From the NCBI RefSeq assembly GCF_020731285.1, contig NZ_JAJFOW010000006.1, positions 62,001 to 126,000 on the forward strand: a DNA stretch of 64,000 nucleotides, written 5' to 3'. A model generated the notes under the pieces. It did no database searches. It saw only the letters and a program-made list of their open reading frames with translations, and had not been told where the DNA came from. Both the position numbers and the translations under genes were made by a program. The first letter of the stretch is position 1; each line of letters begins with the position of its first letter. Positions 25,014 to 33,376 of the stretch are shown here, one piece after another. Source of the stretch: Cohnella baijiui (GTDB taxonomy: Bacteria > Bacillota > Bacilli > Paenibacillales > Paenibacillaceae).

Positions 25014-25565
25014 ATGAAAAAGCAACCCCAAATAACGGAGAAAACAAGACAAATGTTTGTAGAAGTTTTTTGTGAGTTATATAGCCAAAAGCCGATTGAG
25101 AAAATTTCGGTTCAGGAAATTGCGAATAAGTCAGGATATAACCGCAGCACCTTTTATCAATACTTTACCAACATTTACGAATTGTTAGACTCTGTTGAAA
25201 ATGACTTATTGAATGACATAAAAAAAGAATTGGCGAATAAAGAGCCATCCATGCATACGGTTCAAGATACGCTCTATTGTCTGGACAAAAGAGAACATCT
25301 CCTGGTTCTTCATGCCCTTTTGGGCGATTATGGAAATACCCGTTTTTTAAAACGCTTAAAAAAAGAAATCACTTTGGGTCAATTAGAATTAAACGTTCCG
25401 CAAAACCATTCCTTAACGCCATACTTAATTGAGTTTTACCTGACAACTTCCCTTTCTTTATTTCGTCTTTGGCTCCAGCGTCAAAAGGATTTATCGTCAG
25501 AAGAATTTTTCAAGTTAGTGGAGAACCTATATTCAAGAGGGATCACGCCCTATTTTAAAGAATGA
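25014..25565 (+). CDS. TetR-family transcriptional regulator
   Basis: The 183-residue product has an N-terminal HTH (IANKSGYNRSTFYQYFTNIY, about residues 41-60) and an all-helical C-terminal ligand domain. AGTAGGAGGGA precedes the start. Base composition is AT-rich, like the divergent reductase gene and unlike the rest of the window, so the two appear to have been acquired together. It probably represses itself and the reductase through the palindrome at 24903-24924. The ligand is unknown. Confidence 0.9.
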   Translation: MKKQPQITEKTRQMFVEVFCELYSQKPIEKISVQEIANKSGYNRSTFYQYFTNIYELLDSVENDLLNDIKKELANKEPSMHTVQDTLYCLDKREHLLVLHALLGDYGNTRFLKRLKKEITLGQLELNVPQNHSLTPYLIEFYLTTSLSLFRLWLQRQKDLSSEEFFKLVENLYSRGITPYFKE

Positions 25566-25731
25566 GTCTGTCATTCATACCCATTCCATATGTTGTATAA
25601 CCATACAAGTAGTATCAATTCAGCGTATCAATCCTTAGATGTGATCTTTAGCTTTTCAGTAAAGTATTCTCGCCGGTTTCCAGCTATACTAAAAGTATAA
25701 GTATTGAAACGTTTGTTAAGAAACATAGGGG

Positions 25732-26047
25732 ATGGTTCCTTTGAACATCGGGCAAAAGCACATAGTCGCAAGGATCATGGAGGAGAACTTCTTGAATCCC
25801 GTTTCCCTTAACGACCTGGCCTATTTGTCCGGCAGATTCAAAAGGGATTTTCAAGCCATATACAACACCCCCCCCCCCGCTCAAATGGGTTCGCAATCGG
25901 AGGCTGGTTAAAGCCAAGGAACTATTAGCGGAAACGGCGTTATCTGCTACGGATGTCTGTTTTTCGACCGGATTCGAAAATATCGCTCACTTTTCCAAAG
26001 TATTCAAGGAAAGATTCGGACTCCCACCGTCGGAGTTTAGACAGCAT
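25732..26047 (+). pseudogene. AraC-family regulator remnant, frameshifted at a poly-C tract
   Basis: From the ATG at 25732 the frame encodes NPVSLNDLAYLSGRFKRDFQ, then enters a run of 11 C (25868-25878) and ends at a stop soon after. One base out of frame the sequence continues as LKWVRNRRLVKAKELL, DVCFSTGFENIAHFSKVFKE and FGLPPSEFR, the second HTH of an AraC C-terminal domain. A run of 10 C would restore the frame. About four residues are also missing between the SGR and FKRDF parts of the first HTH, and the N-terminal ligand domain is absent. A decayed or phase-variable gene, or a sequencing error in the tract, are the options. Confidence 0.8.
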
Positions 26048-26051
26048 GGGG

Positions 26052-26164
26052 TATTTTGCTCCAACCGACGGCCGAGGCCCCCATGTTCGCAGTTGGAGCA
26101 CTTTGCTCCATCTGGAGCTAGCCTATCTTCTTCATGCCCGTAGTTGGAGCACTTTGCTCCATCT
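26052..26164. repeat. Hairpin repeat GGAGCA-CTT-TGCTCC, two full copies and one partial
   Basis: AGTTGGAGCACTTTGCTCCATCT occurs at 26091-26113 and 26142-26164 (51 bp apart), with a degenerate copy ending TTTTGCTCC at 26052-26062. Each full copy can form a 7-bp hairpin TGGAGCA/TGCTCCA with a 3-base loop. The 648-bp gap from 25566 to 26213 holds the AraC remnant and these repeats; nothing else is seen. Confidence 0.8.
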
Positions 26165-26213
26165 AGCGGTGGCCTAAGCCCCTCTCGCCCGCCACCGGAA
26201 ACGGACGCGGCAC

Positions 26214-26543
26214 TTACGCGTCCGACCCGGACTGCACTGCGCGCCGAATCGCCGCCAAGACGGGCTCGCTGCGCACGTACGCTTCGATCTGCTCCTTCTC
26301 TCCCACGGTAAATTGGTATTCGCAATCGCATCCTTCGTCGAGCGGGATCATCTGGATCGGATGACCCTCGTGGGTGCAGACGATCAAGCCCGTCAGATCG
26401 ATCAGGTCCGTCGGGATCGGCGTGGACGCTTCCGTCTCGAAGCGGAGCTCGACGTCCACCCACTGGCCGTCCCGCCGCTCGATCGAAGGCGAGAAACCGA
26501 CAAACTTCAACTCTCTCGCGAACTCGTCACCATATCGGATCAC
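26214..26543 (-). CDS. Hypothetical protein, about 109 residues
   Basis: A GTG at 26543 begins a GC-rich frame encoding IRYGDEFARELKFVGFSPSI, then RWVDVELRFETEA-like beta-rich sequence, and a C-terminal helix (VGEKEQIEAYVRSEPVLAAI). A GAGG lies about ten bases upstream. The frame stays open further upstream (to 26669), but that part looks like low-complexity basic noise, so the start is uncertain. No domain is recognised; soluble. The GC content is back to that of the window, marking the edge of the AT-rich region. Confidence 0.6.
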   Translation of the reverse strand: MIRYGDEFARELKFVGFSPSIERRDGQWVDVELRFETEASTPIPTDLIDLTGLIVCTHEGHPIQMIPLDEGCDCEYQFTVGEKEQIEAYVRSEPVLAAIRRAVQSGSDA

Positions 26544-26726
26544 GGAAATCCGCCTCGCTTTCTTCTCTATCCGTTTTTTTTCTGCGCGAAAAAAGCGCGT
26601 TTTCGGCGGCGTGCCCTGCGGGCCCGGCCCCCGATTTCGCTCAAAAGGGCTGCCCCGAAACGGCGTCAAGCGACCCGCCCCGGAGCAACCCTCCAGATTT
26701 CCTATGAAGTCGGTGCCGTCCGCCGG

Positions 26727-28217
26727 TTAAGGCAGCATCGTCGAGCCCATCAGGTACCGGTCGACTTCGCGGGCCGCTTCGCGGCCTTCGTTGATCGCCC
26801 AGACAATGAGGCTCTGCCCGCGGCGCATATCACCTGCGGCGAAAACTTTGTCTGCGCTCGTCCTGTATTTGCCGTAAGCCGCCTTCACGTTCGTGCGGCG
26901 GTCGGTCTCGAGCCCCAGCTGCTCGATCAGCGTCGACTCCGGACCTTCGAAGCCGACGGCGACGAGTACGAGATCGGCCGGCCATACTTTTTCCGAGCCC
27001 GGGATCTCTTCGTAAATTTTGCGGCCTTGGTCGTCGACGTAGCGGCGGATTTGCACGGTGTGCAGCTCTTTGACGTTGCCGTTCTCGTCGGCGACGAACT
27101 TCTTCGTCAGAACGGAGAACGCCCGCGGGTCTTCGCCGTACAGCGCCTTAGCTTCCTCGTGGGCGTAGTCGAGCGTGTAGACGTTCGGGAATTCCGGCCA
27201 CGGGTTGTTGATCTGGTCGCGCGTGAGCGGCGCTTTGGCGTGCGTGCCGAATTGGGAGACGCTCGCACAGCCGTGACGCAGCGCGGTAGCGACGCAGTCG
27301 GTGCCGGTATCGCCGCCGCCGATGACGATCACGTGCTTGTCCTTGGCGGAAATATAATTGCCGTCGGCGAGGTTCGAATCGAGGTAGCTCTTGATCGTGC
27401 CGTTCAGGTACTCCATGGCGGGGTAGATACCCTTGAGGTTCGCGCCTTCGACCGGTCCGAGGCCACGGGCTTTGGTGGCGCCGCCGCAGAGCACAATCGC
27501 GTCGTACTCCTCGACGAGCTGGCTGGCGGGAACGTCCTTGCCGATCTCGGTGTTCGTGACAAAATCGATGCCTTCGGCGGCCAAAAGGTCGACGCGGCGT
27601 TGGACGATGTCCTTTTCGAGCTTCATCGTAGGGATGCCGTACGTGAGCAGGCCGCCCGGACGGTCGGCTCGCTCGAATACCGTCACCTGATGGCCGGCTT
27701 TGTTCAGCTGCGCGGCGGCGGCGAGGCCGGCCGGGCCTGAGCCGACGACGGCTACGCGTTTGCCGGTACGGGACTTCGGCGGCTGCGGAACGACCCAGCC
27801 TTCCTCGAAGGCGCGGTCGATGATCGCCTGTTCGATCGTCTTGATCGTGACGGCATCGCCGATGAGACCGACGGTGCAGGATCCTTCGCAAGGCGCCGGG
27901 CACACGCGGCCGGTAAACTCGGGAAAGTTGTTCGTTTTGGCGAGACGCTCGTAAGCTTCTTTCCAGAGACCGCGATAGACGAGATTGTTCCACTCGGGAA
28001 TCAGGTTGTTGATCGGACAGCCGGAAGCGCCGCCCGACAGCTCCATGCCCGTATGGCAGTATGGCGTGCCGCAGTCCATGCAGCGGGCACCCTGGGTGCG
28101 CAGCTGCTCTTCGGAGAACATCCGGTGGAATTCCTTCCAATCCTTGATGCGCTCGAGCGGGTCGCGATCGCTAGGAAGCTCGCGCTGATATTCCATAAAT
28201 CCCGTAGGTGTCGACAT
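26727..28217 (-). CDS. gltD: Glutamate synthase (NADPH) small subunit
   Basis: The 496-residue protein has the GltD cysteine clusters [24 protein letters not shown] and CPAPCEGSC, an FAD motif [13 protein letters not shown], and an NADPH motif [11 protein letters not shown]. It passes electrons from NADPH through Fe-S centres to the large subunit GltB, which makes glutamate from glutamine and 2-oxoglutarate. It is full length (E. coli and B. subtilis GltD are about 470-495 residues). gltB is not next to it in this window, so it is either a separate locus or this is a GltD-like protein working with another partner. Confidence 0.93.
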   Translation of the reverse strand: MSTPTGFMEYQRELPSDRDPLERIKDWKEFHRMFSEEQLRTQGARCMDCGTPYCHTGMELSGGASGCPINNLIPEWNNLVYRGLWKEAYERLAKTNNFPEFTGRVCPAPCEGSCTVGLIGDAVTIKTIEQAIIDRAFEEGWVVPQPPKSRTGKRVAVVGSGPAGLAAAAQLNKAGHQVTVFERADRPGGLLTYGIPTMKLEKDIVQRRVDLLAAEGIDFVTNTEIGKDVPASQLVEEYDAIVLCGGATKARGLGPVEGANLKGIYPAMEYLNGTIKSYLDSNLADGNYISAKDKHVIVIGGGDTGTDCVATALRHGCASVSQFGTHAKAPLTRDQINNPWPEFPNVYTLDYAHEEAKALYGEDPRAFSVLTKKFVADENGNVKELHTVQIRRYVDDQGRKIYEEIPGSEKVWPADLVLVAVGFEGPESTLIEQLGLETDRRTNVKAAYGKYRTSADKVFAAGDMRRGQSLIVWAINEGREAAREVDRYLMGSTMLP

Positions 28218-28382
28218 CCCATTTCCCCCATCTGTCGGTAGTTCGCACGATCACTTGCGTTTCTGCATCAATCGATATATCCATTGAAGGCCGAACTTGC
28301 AAGCCTATATGCGTCAAGGATTTGCGCGTGTATGATCCCTCATCTTACCCTACTGGAGAGGCGTCCAGAATGGATTATCCTC

Positions 28383-28886
28383 TCAATTTTTTGCACTTTT
28401 CGTCGACCGTCGGACATAGGTGCAAAAAGCGAAGGCGATCGGATTGTCCGCGTTCGGCTCGACCGGCGTTCGCGAGATCAGCTCCCATTCGTCCTTGTCG
28501 AAAGGCGGGAAAAAGGCATCCCCCTCCACAGGTTCAGCCAGCTCCGTCAGGAGCAGCCGATCTGCTACAGGCAGCAGCTGACGGTATACGTCCGCTCCGC
28601 CGATGACCATCAATTCGCTTTCCCCGTACTTGCGCAACGCTTCATCGACCGATCGCACCAGCACGCAGCCTTCCGGCGCCTCGGCCATCGCCCGCGAAAG
28701 CACGACGTTGGTTCGGCCGGCGAGCGGCCTGCGCAAGGAACGGAACGTGCGGCTCCCCATCAGCACCGGCTTGCCCATCGTCTGCGCCTTGAAAAAGGCC
28801 ATATCGGACTTCAGCCGCCATGGCAAATCGTTGTCCGCGCCGATGACGCCGTTGCTGGCGACGGCTGCGATCATCGTAATCGACAT
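28383..28886 (-). CDS. folA: Dihydrofolate reductase
   Basis: The 167-residue protein has the family motifs IAAVASNGVIGADNDLPWRL, FKAQTMGKPVLMG(S)RT, and VIGGADVYRQLLP. The acidic active-site residue is Asp in the position after MAFF(K)... region, as in bacterial DHFR. It regenerates tetrahydrofolate after thymidylate synthesis. The usual partner thyA is upstream in the same direction, with an acetyltransferase gene between them. Confidence 0.95.
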   Translation of the reverse strand: MSITMIAAVASNGVIGADNDLPWRLKSDMAFFKAQTMGKPVLMGSRTFRSLRRPLAGRTNVVLSRAMAEAPEGCVLVRSVDEALRKYGESELMVIGGADVYRQLLPVADRLLLTELAEPVEGDAFFPPFDKDEWELISRTPVEPNADNPIAFAFCTYVRRSTKSAKN

Positions 28887-29019
28887 CCGGTCCTCTCCCC
28901 CTGATCCACTCTGTCTTTTTTTCCATCATAACATAGCATGTCGGAAAGCGACTACGGAGGAAATGATGACAATCCCGCAAAATCGATCGCAAATCCGTTC
29001 AATCAGAGCCCGAAACAGC

Positions 29020-29562
29020 TCAATCGTTCGGATTCACAACGGCAAAATGCAAGTGATCCTGCCATTTCCCGTTGATGAGGACGTTCTTTTTGTTCAGCCC
29101 TTCACGCTCGAAGCCGGCTTTTTCCACGACCCGGATGGACTTCTCGTTGTGCGGCATGACGCCCGCTTCGACCCTGTGCAACTTCAACTCATTAAAGGCA
29201 AAGTCGACAACTAGACGCAGCGCATCGCTTGTATAGCCCCGTCCGTTTAGCGCCTGGTCCAGATAGTAGCCGACCCAGCACGATTGGAGCGCGCCGCGCA
29301 CGACCTGCATGAGCGAGATCTGCCCGATCAGCTCGTCCGTATCCGTTCGAAAAATGCCGAATACGTATTTTTCGTCCGCTTCCGCCAGCGCTTTGTTCTT
29401 CTCGAACTGCTCGATCTGAAAGTCGGCGGAATAGAATTCTTCGCTGCGTTCGTACAAGAAAGGCTGAAAAAACGCTTGGTTGCGACGGTGAAGCTCTACG
29501 AACGCTCGCGCGTCCCTCGCTTCGAGCGAGCGCAGCTCGATGCGTTCGTTTTTGATGTTCAT
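29020..29562 (-). CDS. GNAT acetyltransferase of the RimJ/RimL type
   Basis: The 180-residue protein has the RimJ/RimL pattern: NERIELRSLEARDARAF, GQISLMQV, YYLDQALNGRGYTSDALR (acetyl-CoA binding region), and HRVEAGVMPHNEKSIRVVEK with AGFEREG. Relatives acetylate the N-terminus of ribosomal proteins or detoxify small molecules. Start at 29562 with GGGGAGGA ten bases upstream. It lies between thyA and folA, all on the minus strand; a hairpin separates it from thyA, so it is probably a separate unit or an attenuated read-through. Confidence 0.92.
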   Translation of the reverse strand: MNIKNERIELRSLEARDARAFVELHRRNQAFFQPFLYERSEEFYSADFQIEQFEKNKALAEADEKYVFGIFRTDTDELIGQISLMQVVRGALQSCWVGYYLDQALNGRGYTSDALRLVVDFAFNELKLHRVEAGVMPHNEKSIRVVEKAGFEREGLNKKNVLINGKWQDHLHFAVVNPND

Positions 29563-29586
29563 CGGTATTCCTCCCCGGATATAAAG

Positions 29587-29618
29587 ATCACCACGGCGCG
29601 AGAATCGGCCGTGGTGAT
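29587..29618 (-). terminator. Hairpin between thyA and the acetyltransferase
   Basis: ATCACCACGGC (29587-29597) pairs with GCCGTGGTGAT (29608-29618), followed on the minus strand by CTTTATATCC, a short T-run. Likely thyA terminator or attenuator. Confidence 0.6.
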
Positions 29619-29645
29619 ACCGGCCGCTCGTCTGCCGCTGTTCGG

Positions 29646-30452
29646 CTAGACGGCGATCGGCGCCTTGATCGTCGGATGATACTCGTAGCCAACGAACTCG
29701 AAGTCCTCGATCCGGTAATCGAAAATGGAATCCGGCTTGCGCTTGATGACAAGCTGCGGCAGCGGGAACGGCTCCCGCGTGAGCTGCAGCTTGACCTGCT
29801 CCACGTGATTGCTGTAAATGTGCACGTCTCCGCCGGACCAGATGAATTCGCCGACTTCGAGGCCGCACTGTTGGGCCATCATATGGGTGAGCAGCGCGTA
29901 AGAGGCGATATTGAACGGCAGGCCCAGAAACGTGTCGACAGAGCGCATCGTGAGCATGCACGAAAGCTTGCCGTCGGCCACGTAGAACTGGAAGGCGAAA
30001 TGGCATGGCGGCAGCTTCATGTTGTCGACCTCCGCGACGTTCCACGCGCTGACGAGATGCCGGCGCGAATCCGGATTGCGCTTGATCGACTCGACCACTT
30101 GGGCGATCTGATCGAAGCGCCGACCGTCCGGACCTTCCCAGGCGCGCCATTGGGAGCCGTAGACGGGACCCAGATCGCCGTTATCGTCGGCCCATTCGTC
30201 CCAGATGCGGACGCCGTTTTCCTTCAAATAGCGGATATTGGTTTCGCCGCTGAGAAACCACAGCAGCTCGTGAACGATCGACTTAAGGTGCAGCCGCTTC
30301 GTCGTGACGAGCGGGAAGCCTTGCTGCAGGTCGTAGCGGAGCTGACGGCCGAACACGCTGATCGTCCCGGTCCCGGTCCGGTCGCCTCGCTCGACGCCAT
30401 GTTCCAAAATGTCTTGCAGCAAATCCAAATAATTGCGCACGAAGAGCACCAC
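29646..30452 (-). CDS. thyA: Thymidylate synthase
   Basis: The 268-residue protein has [12 protein letters not shown], the catalytic Cys in [11 protein letters not shown] (Cys150), [20 protein letters not shown] and the [16 protein letters not shown] end, matching the E. coli ThyA type. It methylates dUMP using methylene-tetrahydrofolate, oxidising it to dihydrofolate, which folA (downstream) recycles. At the usual QRSxD motif the Gln is Met169 (TMRSVD); the neighbouring Arg, Ser and Asp are kept. The start is uncertain: GTG at 30452 or a GTG 12 bases later, neither with a strong ribosome binding site. Confidence 0.95.
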   Translation of the reverse strand: MVLFVRNYLDLLQDILEHGVERGDRTGTGTISVFGRQLRYDLQQGFPLVTTKRLHLKSIVHELLWFLSGETNIRYLKENGVRIWDEWADDNGDLGPVYGSQWRAWEGPDGRRFDQIAQVVESIKRNPDSRRHLVSAWNVAEVDNMKLPPCHFAFQFYVADGKLSCMLTMRSVDTFLGLPFNIASYALLTHMMAQQCGLEVGEFIWSGGDVHIYSNHVEQVKLQLTREPFPLPQLVIKRKPDSIFDYRIEDFEFVGYEYHPTIKAPIAV

Positions 30453-30481
30453 TTTCTTTCGGGATGGATTCTGTTATTGTA

Positions 30482-31000
30482 TCACTTCTCTTGTCCCTCT
30501 GTCGACGAGTAGCGACGCTTTCGACGCTCCTGCCGGTGGGCGTACCGTTCCGCCGCGCTGTCGTGCAGCGCCCGCTCGGCGTCGTTCTCCGGATAGACGG
30601 CCGGCACCGCCGTCGGCTTGCCCTGCTCGTCCAAGGCGACGAACGTGCTGAAAGCCGTGACGGTGAGACGTCTCGCGCCGGTGAACAGATTTTCCGCTCG
30701 CACGACGCAGTACACCTCCATGGAGCTGCGATGCGTCCACGTGACGAACGCCTCGAGCTCGATCGCTTCGCCGACGCGGATCGGGGACAGAAAGTCGAGA
30801 CTGTCCGACGAAGCCGTCACGACAGGCCGGTTGCAATGGCGCATCGCGGCGATGGCCGCGATTTTGTCGATGTATTGCATCAGGGTGCCGCCGAACATCG
30901 TGCCGTGGTGGTTCGTGTCGCCCGGGAATACCATCTCCGTCATGACGGAGCGGGAACCGGCGATCGGCCGGGCATCGGGTTGACCTGTATTTTCGCGCAT
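30482..31000 (-). CDS. Acyl-CoA thioesterase, hotdog fold (YkhA-like)
   Basis: The 172-residue protein has the BFIT/hotdog motif VFPGDTNHHGTMFGGTLMQYID, with the conserved Asn/His/Gly set, and the central FLSPIRVGEAIELEAFV. These proteins hydrolyse acyl-CoA in the cytosol. A basic tail (YAHRQERRKRRYSSTEG) follows. The start at 31000 has GAGGCGG upstream. It is 29 bases upstream of thyA and may be cotranscribed. Confidence 0.9.
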   Translation of the reverse strand: MRENTGQPDARPIAGSRSVMTEMVFPGDTNHHGTMFGGTLMQYIDKIAAIAAMRHCNRPVVTASSDSLDFLSPIRVGEAIELEAFVTWTHRSSMEVYCVVRAENLFTGARRLTVTAFSTFVALDEQGKPTAVPAVYPENDAERALHDSAAERYAHRQERRKRRYSSTEGQEK

Positions 31001-31148
31001 GGGGCCGCCTCTCTCTCGCCGCGAATCTCTCGAACGTCTCGCGCTATTATCGCCTTGTCTGCCGCAAGGCATGCACGATCGAACGCGTATCTTCATTATA
31101 TGGCATCGCAAGCGGTAACGGCTTCGCCCTTTGCAAATTTCGCGAGCG

Positions 31149-31334
31149 TCAGCGGATTCGTTTCCCGCCGATGCCGAACCAGACGATTCCGGCCATCCAG
31201 GCGCCCTTGCGGCGTGGAGAAGAGGGAACCCTTCCCTCCGCGGACTTTTCGGCCTCGGCCAGCGGATTCCGTCCCTTGTACGTCGCTTCGCGGTATTCCG
31301 CCAATTTCTCGATCCAATGTTGATGCTCCAGCAT
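31149..31334 (-). CDS. Small hypothetical protein, 61 residues
   Basis: The product (MLEHQHWIEKLAEYREATYK then a basic region) ends with a weakly hydrophobic GAWMAGIVWFGIGGKRIR. The start at 31334 has GGAGGGG six bases upstream, which favours a real gene. It does not match a family I know. It lies just upstream of, and divergent from, the SgrR-like gene. Confidence 0.55.
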   Translation of the reverse strand: MLEHQHWIEKLAEYREATYKGRNPLAEAEKSAEGRVPSSPRRKGAWMAGIVWFGIGGKRIR

Positions 31335-31463
31335 CGTCTTCCCCTCCGTTTCATCCTCTCTCTATGCTTCATTATGCGCTGTTCAAAAGGGGTTAAAAAG
31401 CGTATAATCGTCTCAAACGATTTCCCCTTTTCCATGGGCACACGCCGGAAGGAGGCCGAAAAG

Positions 31464-33272
31464 GTGATAACGGCAGAACGATACTTGACGCTTTACGAAC
31501 GGTTCGGCGGGGAGACGAGCGAAGGCCAGCCGGTCGAAGCGACGCTCGAAGAGCTGTCCGAGACGCTGTACTGCACCCCTCGGAACGCCAAGCTCATCCT
31601 GCACCGTCTCGAGGAGGAAGGTCTCATTGACTGGATCCCGGGCCGCGGCCGGGGCAACCGCTCCCGCATCGCCTTCAAGGTGCAGAAGGAAAGCTTCCTT
31701 CTCGACCTGTCCCAATGCCACGCGGAGCAGGGCGACTACCGGCTCAGCTTCGAGCTTCTCCAATCCTACGGCGGGGGGACGCAGGCGAAGCCCAAATTTC
31801 TCGAGTGGCTGAACGGCCAATTCGGCTACCGCAAGGAAGACGCCAAAGACGGCACCCCCGCTAGCGACAGGCTGCAGTTTCCCGTGTATCGCCCCATCGT
31901 GACCTTGGATCCGGCGGAGGTGAACTACGCCTTCGATGCCCACCTGGTGCGCCAGCTGTTCGATCGCCTGCTCCGTTTCGACCCGGCGCTCGGCAAGATC
32001 GTTCCGTTTTTGGCCCACCATTGGACCTCGAACCCGGAAGCGACCGAGTGGACCTTCTATTTGCGCAAAGGCATCTTGTTCCATGACGGCCGCGAGCTCA
32101 CTTCGCGGGACGTCGTGTACACGCTGAACCGGTTGCGCGGCACCACGCAAAACCGCTGGGTGATGCGGGGCGTCGAGCAGATCGACGCGCTCGGCTCGCG
32201 CGTCGTACGCGTACGCCTGAACAAGCCCAACCGGATTTTCGACCGGTTTGTATGTACCTGCGCCGCCTCCATCCTGCCCGCCGACCTGGGCGGAGCCGAG
32301 GAGCAAGATTTTTGGCGATTGCCGATCGGGACGGGGCCGTTTCGGCTCGTATCGCATTCGAAGCACTGCATCGAGCTCGCCGCCCATACCGCCTATCACG
32401 AAGGCAGACCCTACCTCGATGGCGTCGACGTGGTCATCATGCCCGAAGAGTGTCTGACAACGGCGACGAGCATGCCTGAGGTGTTGTTCCAGGATGGCGA
32501 CGATATGCCGCCGCCCGATCGTCATCTGGAAAATTGGCAGGCGCTCACCCAGCTTTGCCAGGGCTGCACGATGCTTACCTGGAACCTCCGGCGCGACGCT
32601 CCGCAGCTTTCCGAAGCGTTTCGCCGCGCGGTGCGGATGATTCTGAACCCCCTCGACCTGATCCGGGAGCTCGGCGGAGATCGGGTGCTGCCGGCCTTCG
32701 GTTTCCGTCCGGAAGCGAGCCAATCGCGATCCGTCGAGCCGTTTCGGCCGGAGCGCATCAAGACCGCCTTGCTCGAATCGTATTACGACGGAACGCCTCT
32801 CCGCTTCGTCTCGCACGTTAAATTCGAATCGGATGCCCGCTGGATCGTCTCTCGTCTCGCCCAATGGGGAATCCGCGTCGACCTGCAACTGAACACGTGG
32901 CAGGATACGGCCCAATACTGTACGCCGCTCGAAGGCGCCGACTTCACGATCTCCGGACTCATCTTGTCGGAAGACGAAGTGTGCGAGATCGAAGCTTACG
33001 CGCACGGGGATTGCGTCTTTCAAGCCTATCTGGACGACGAGCGGCTCGAATGGATCCACGGGCGCATCGACGCCGCATTGAGCGCGGACACCGAAGCTTG
33101 CAGGCGTCAGCATCTGAAGGTGATCGAGGAGCACATCCGCGACGAAGCGTCGGTTATCTTCCTCCACCACAAGGAGCTCCGGACGTATCTCCACCCCTCC
33201 GTGCGCGGCGTCAGCCTGAATTCGCTCGGGTGGATCGATTTTAAGGACATTTGGCTGGAAAAGCTGGCTTAA
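31464..33272 (+). CDS. SgrR-like transcriptional regulator fused to a solute-binding domain
   Basis: The 602-residue product has an N-terminal winged-helix segment (ETLYCTPRNAKLILHRLEEE, then GLIDWIPGRGRGNRSRIAF) followed by a peptide-binding SBP_bac_5 domain (ELTSRDVVYTLNRLRG, TFYLRKGILFHDGR). This domain order is that of SgrR. SgrR-type proteins bind a small ligand in the SBP domain and regulate neighbouring genes. I place the start at GTG 31464, which follows GGAGG by eight bases; the frame stays open for over 300 bases upstream. There is no adjacent sgrS, sgrT or sugar transporter, so the ligand is unknown. No signal peptide, so it is cytoplasmic. Confidence 0.87.
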   Translation: MITAERYLTLYERFGGETSEGQPVEATLEELSETLYCTPRNAKLILHRLEEEGLIDWIPGRGRGNRSRIAFKVQKESFLLDLSQCHAEQGDYRLSFELLQSYGGGTQAKPKFLEWLNGQFGYRKEDAKDGTPASDRLQFPVYRPIVTLDPAEVNYAFDAHLVRQLFDRLLRFDPALGKIVPFLAHHWTSNPEATEWTFYLRKGILFHDGRELTSRDVVYTLNRLRGTTQNRWVMRGVEQIDALGSRVVRVRLNKPNRIFDRFVCTCAASILPADLGGAEEQDFWRLPIGTGPFRLVSHSKHCIELAAHTAYHEGRPYLDGVDVVIMPEECLTTATSMPEVLFQDGDDMPPPDRHLENWQALTQLCQGCTMLTWNLRRDAPQLSEAFRRAVRMILNPLDLIRELGGDRVLPAFGFRPEASQSRSVEPFRPERIKTALLESYYDGTPLRFVSHVKFESDARWIVSRLAQWGIRVDLQLNTWQDTAQYCTPLEGADFTISGLILSEDEVCEIEAYAHGDCVFQAYLDDERLEWIHGRIDAALSADTEACRRQHLKVIEEHIRDEASVIFLHHKELRTYLHPSVRGVSLNSLGWIDFKDIWLEKLA

Positions 33273-33295
33273 TCGAAAAAGATGACGTATGGCAA

Positions 33296-33342
33296 AAAGA
33301 AGACCGCTCCCGCAGCTGACGCTCGGGAGCGGCCTTCTTTTA
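33296..33342. terminator. Bidirectional terminator between the SgrR-like gene and lpdA
   Basis: Stem CCGCTCCCG/CGGGAGCGG (33304-33312, 33324-33332) is extended by AAGA/TCTT pairing; T-runs follow on both strands (CTTCTTTT on plus, CTTCTTTTT on minus). It serves both convergent genes. Confidence 0.85.
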
Positions 33343-33376
33343 ATAAATGAGACTCGATGCTTCGGGAAAACGGCGC

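Noticed and set aside
28383..30452. thyA-folA as a classic two-gene operon
   Set aside because: An acetyltransferase gene and a hairpin terminator lie between them.
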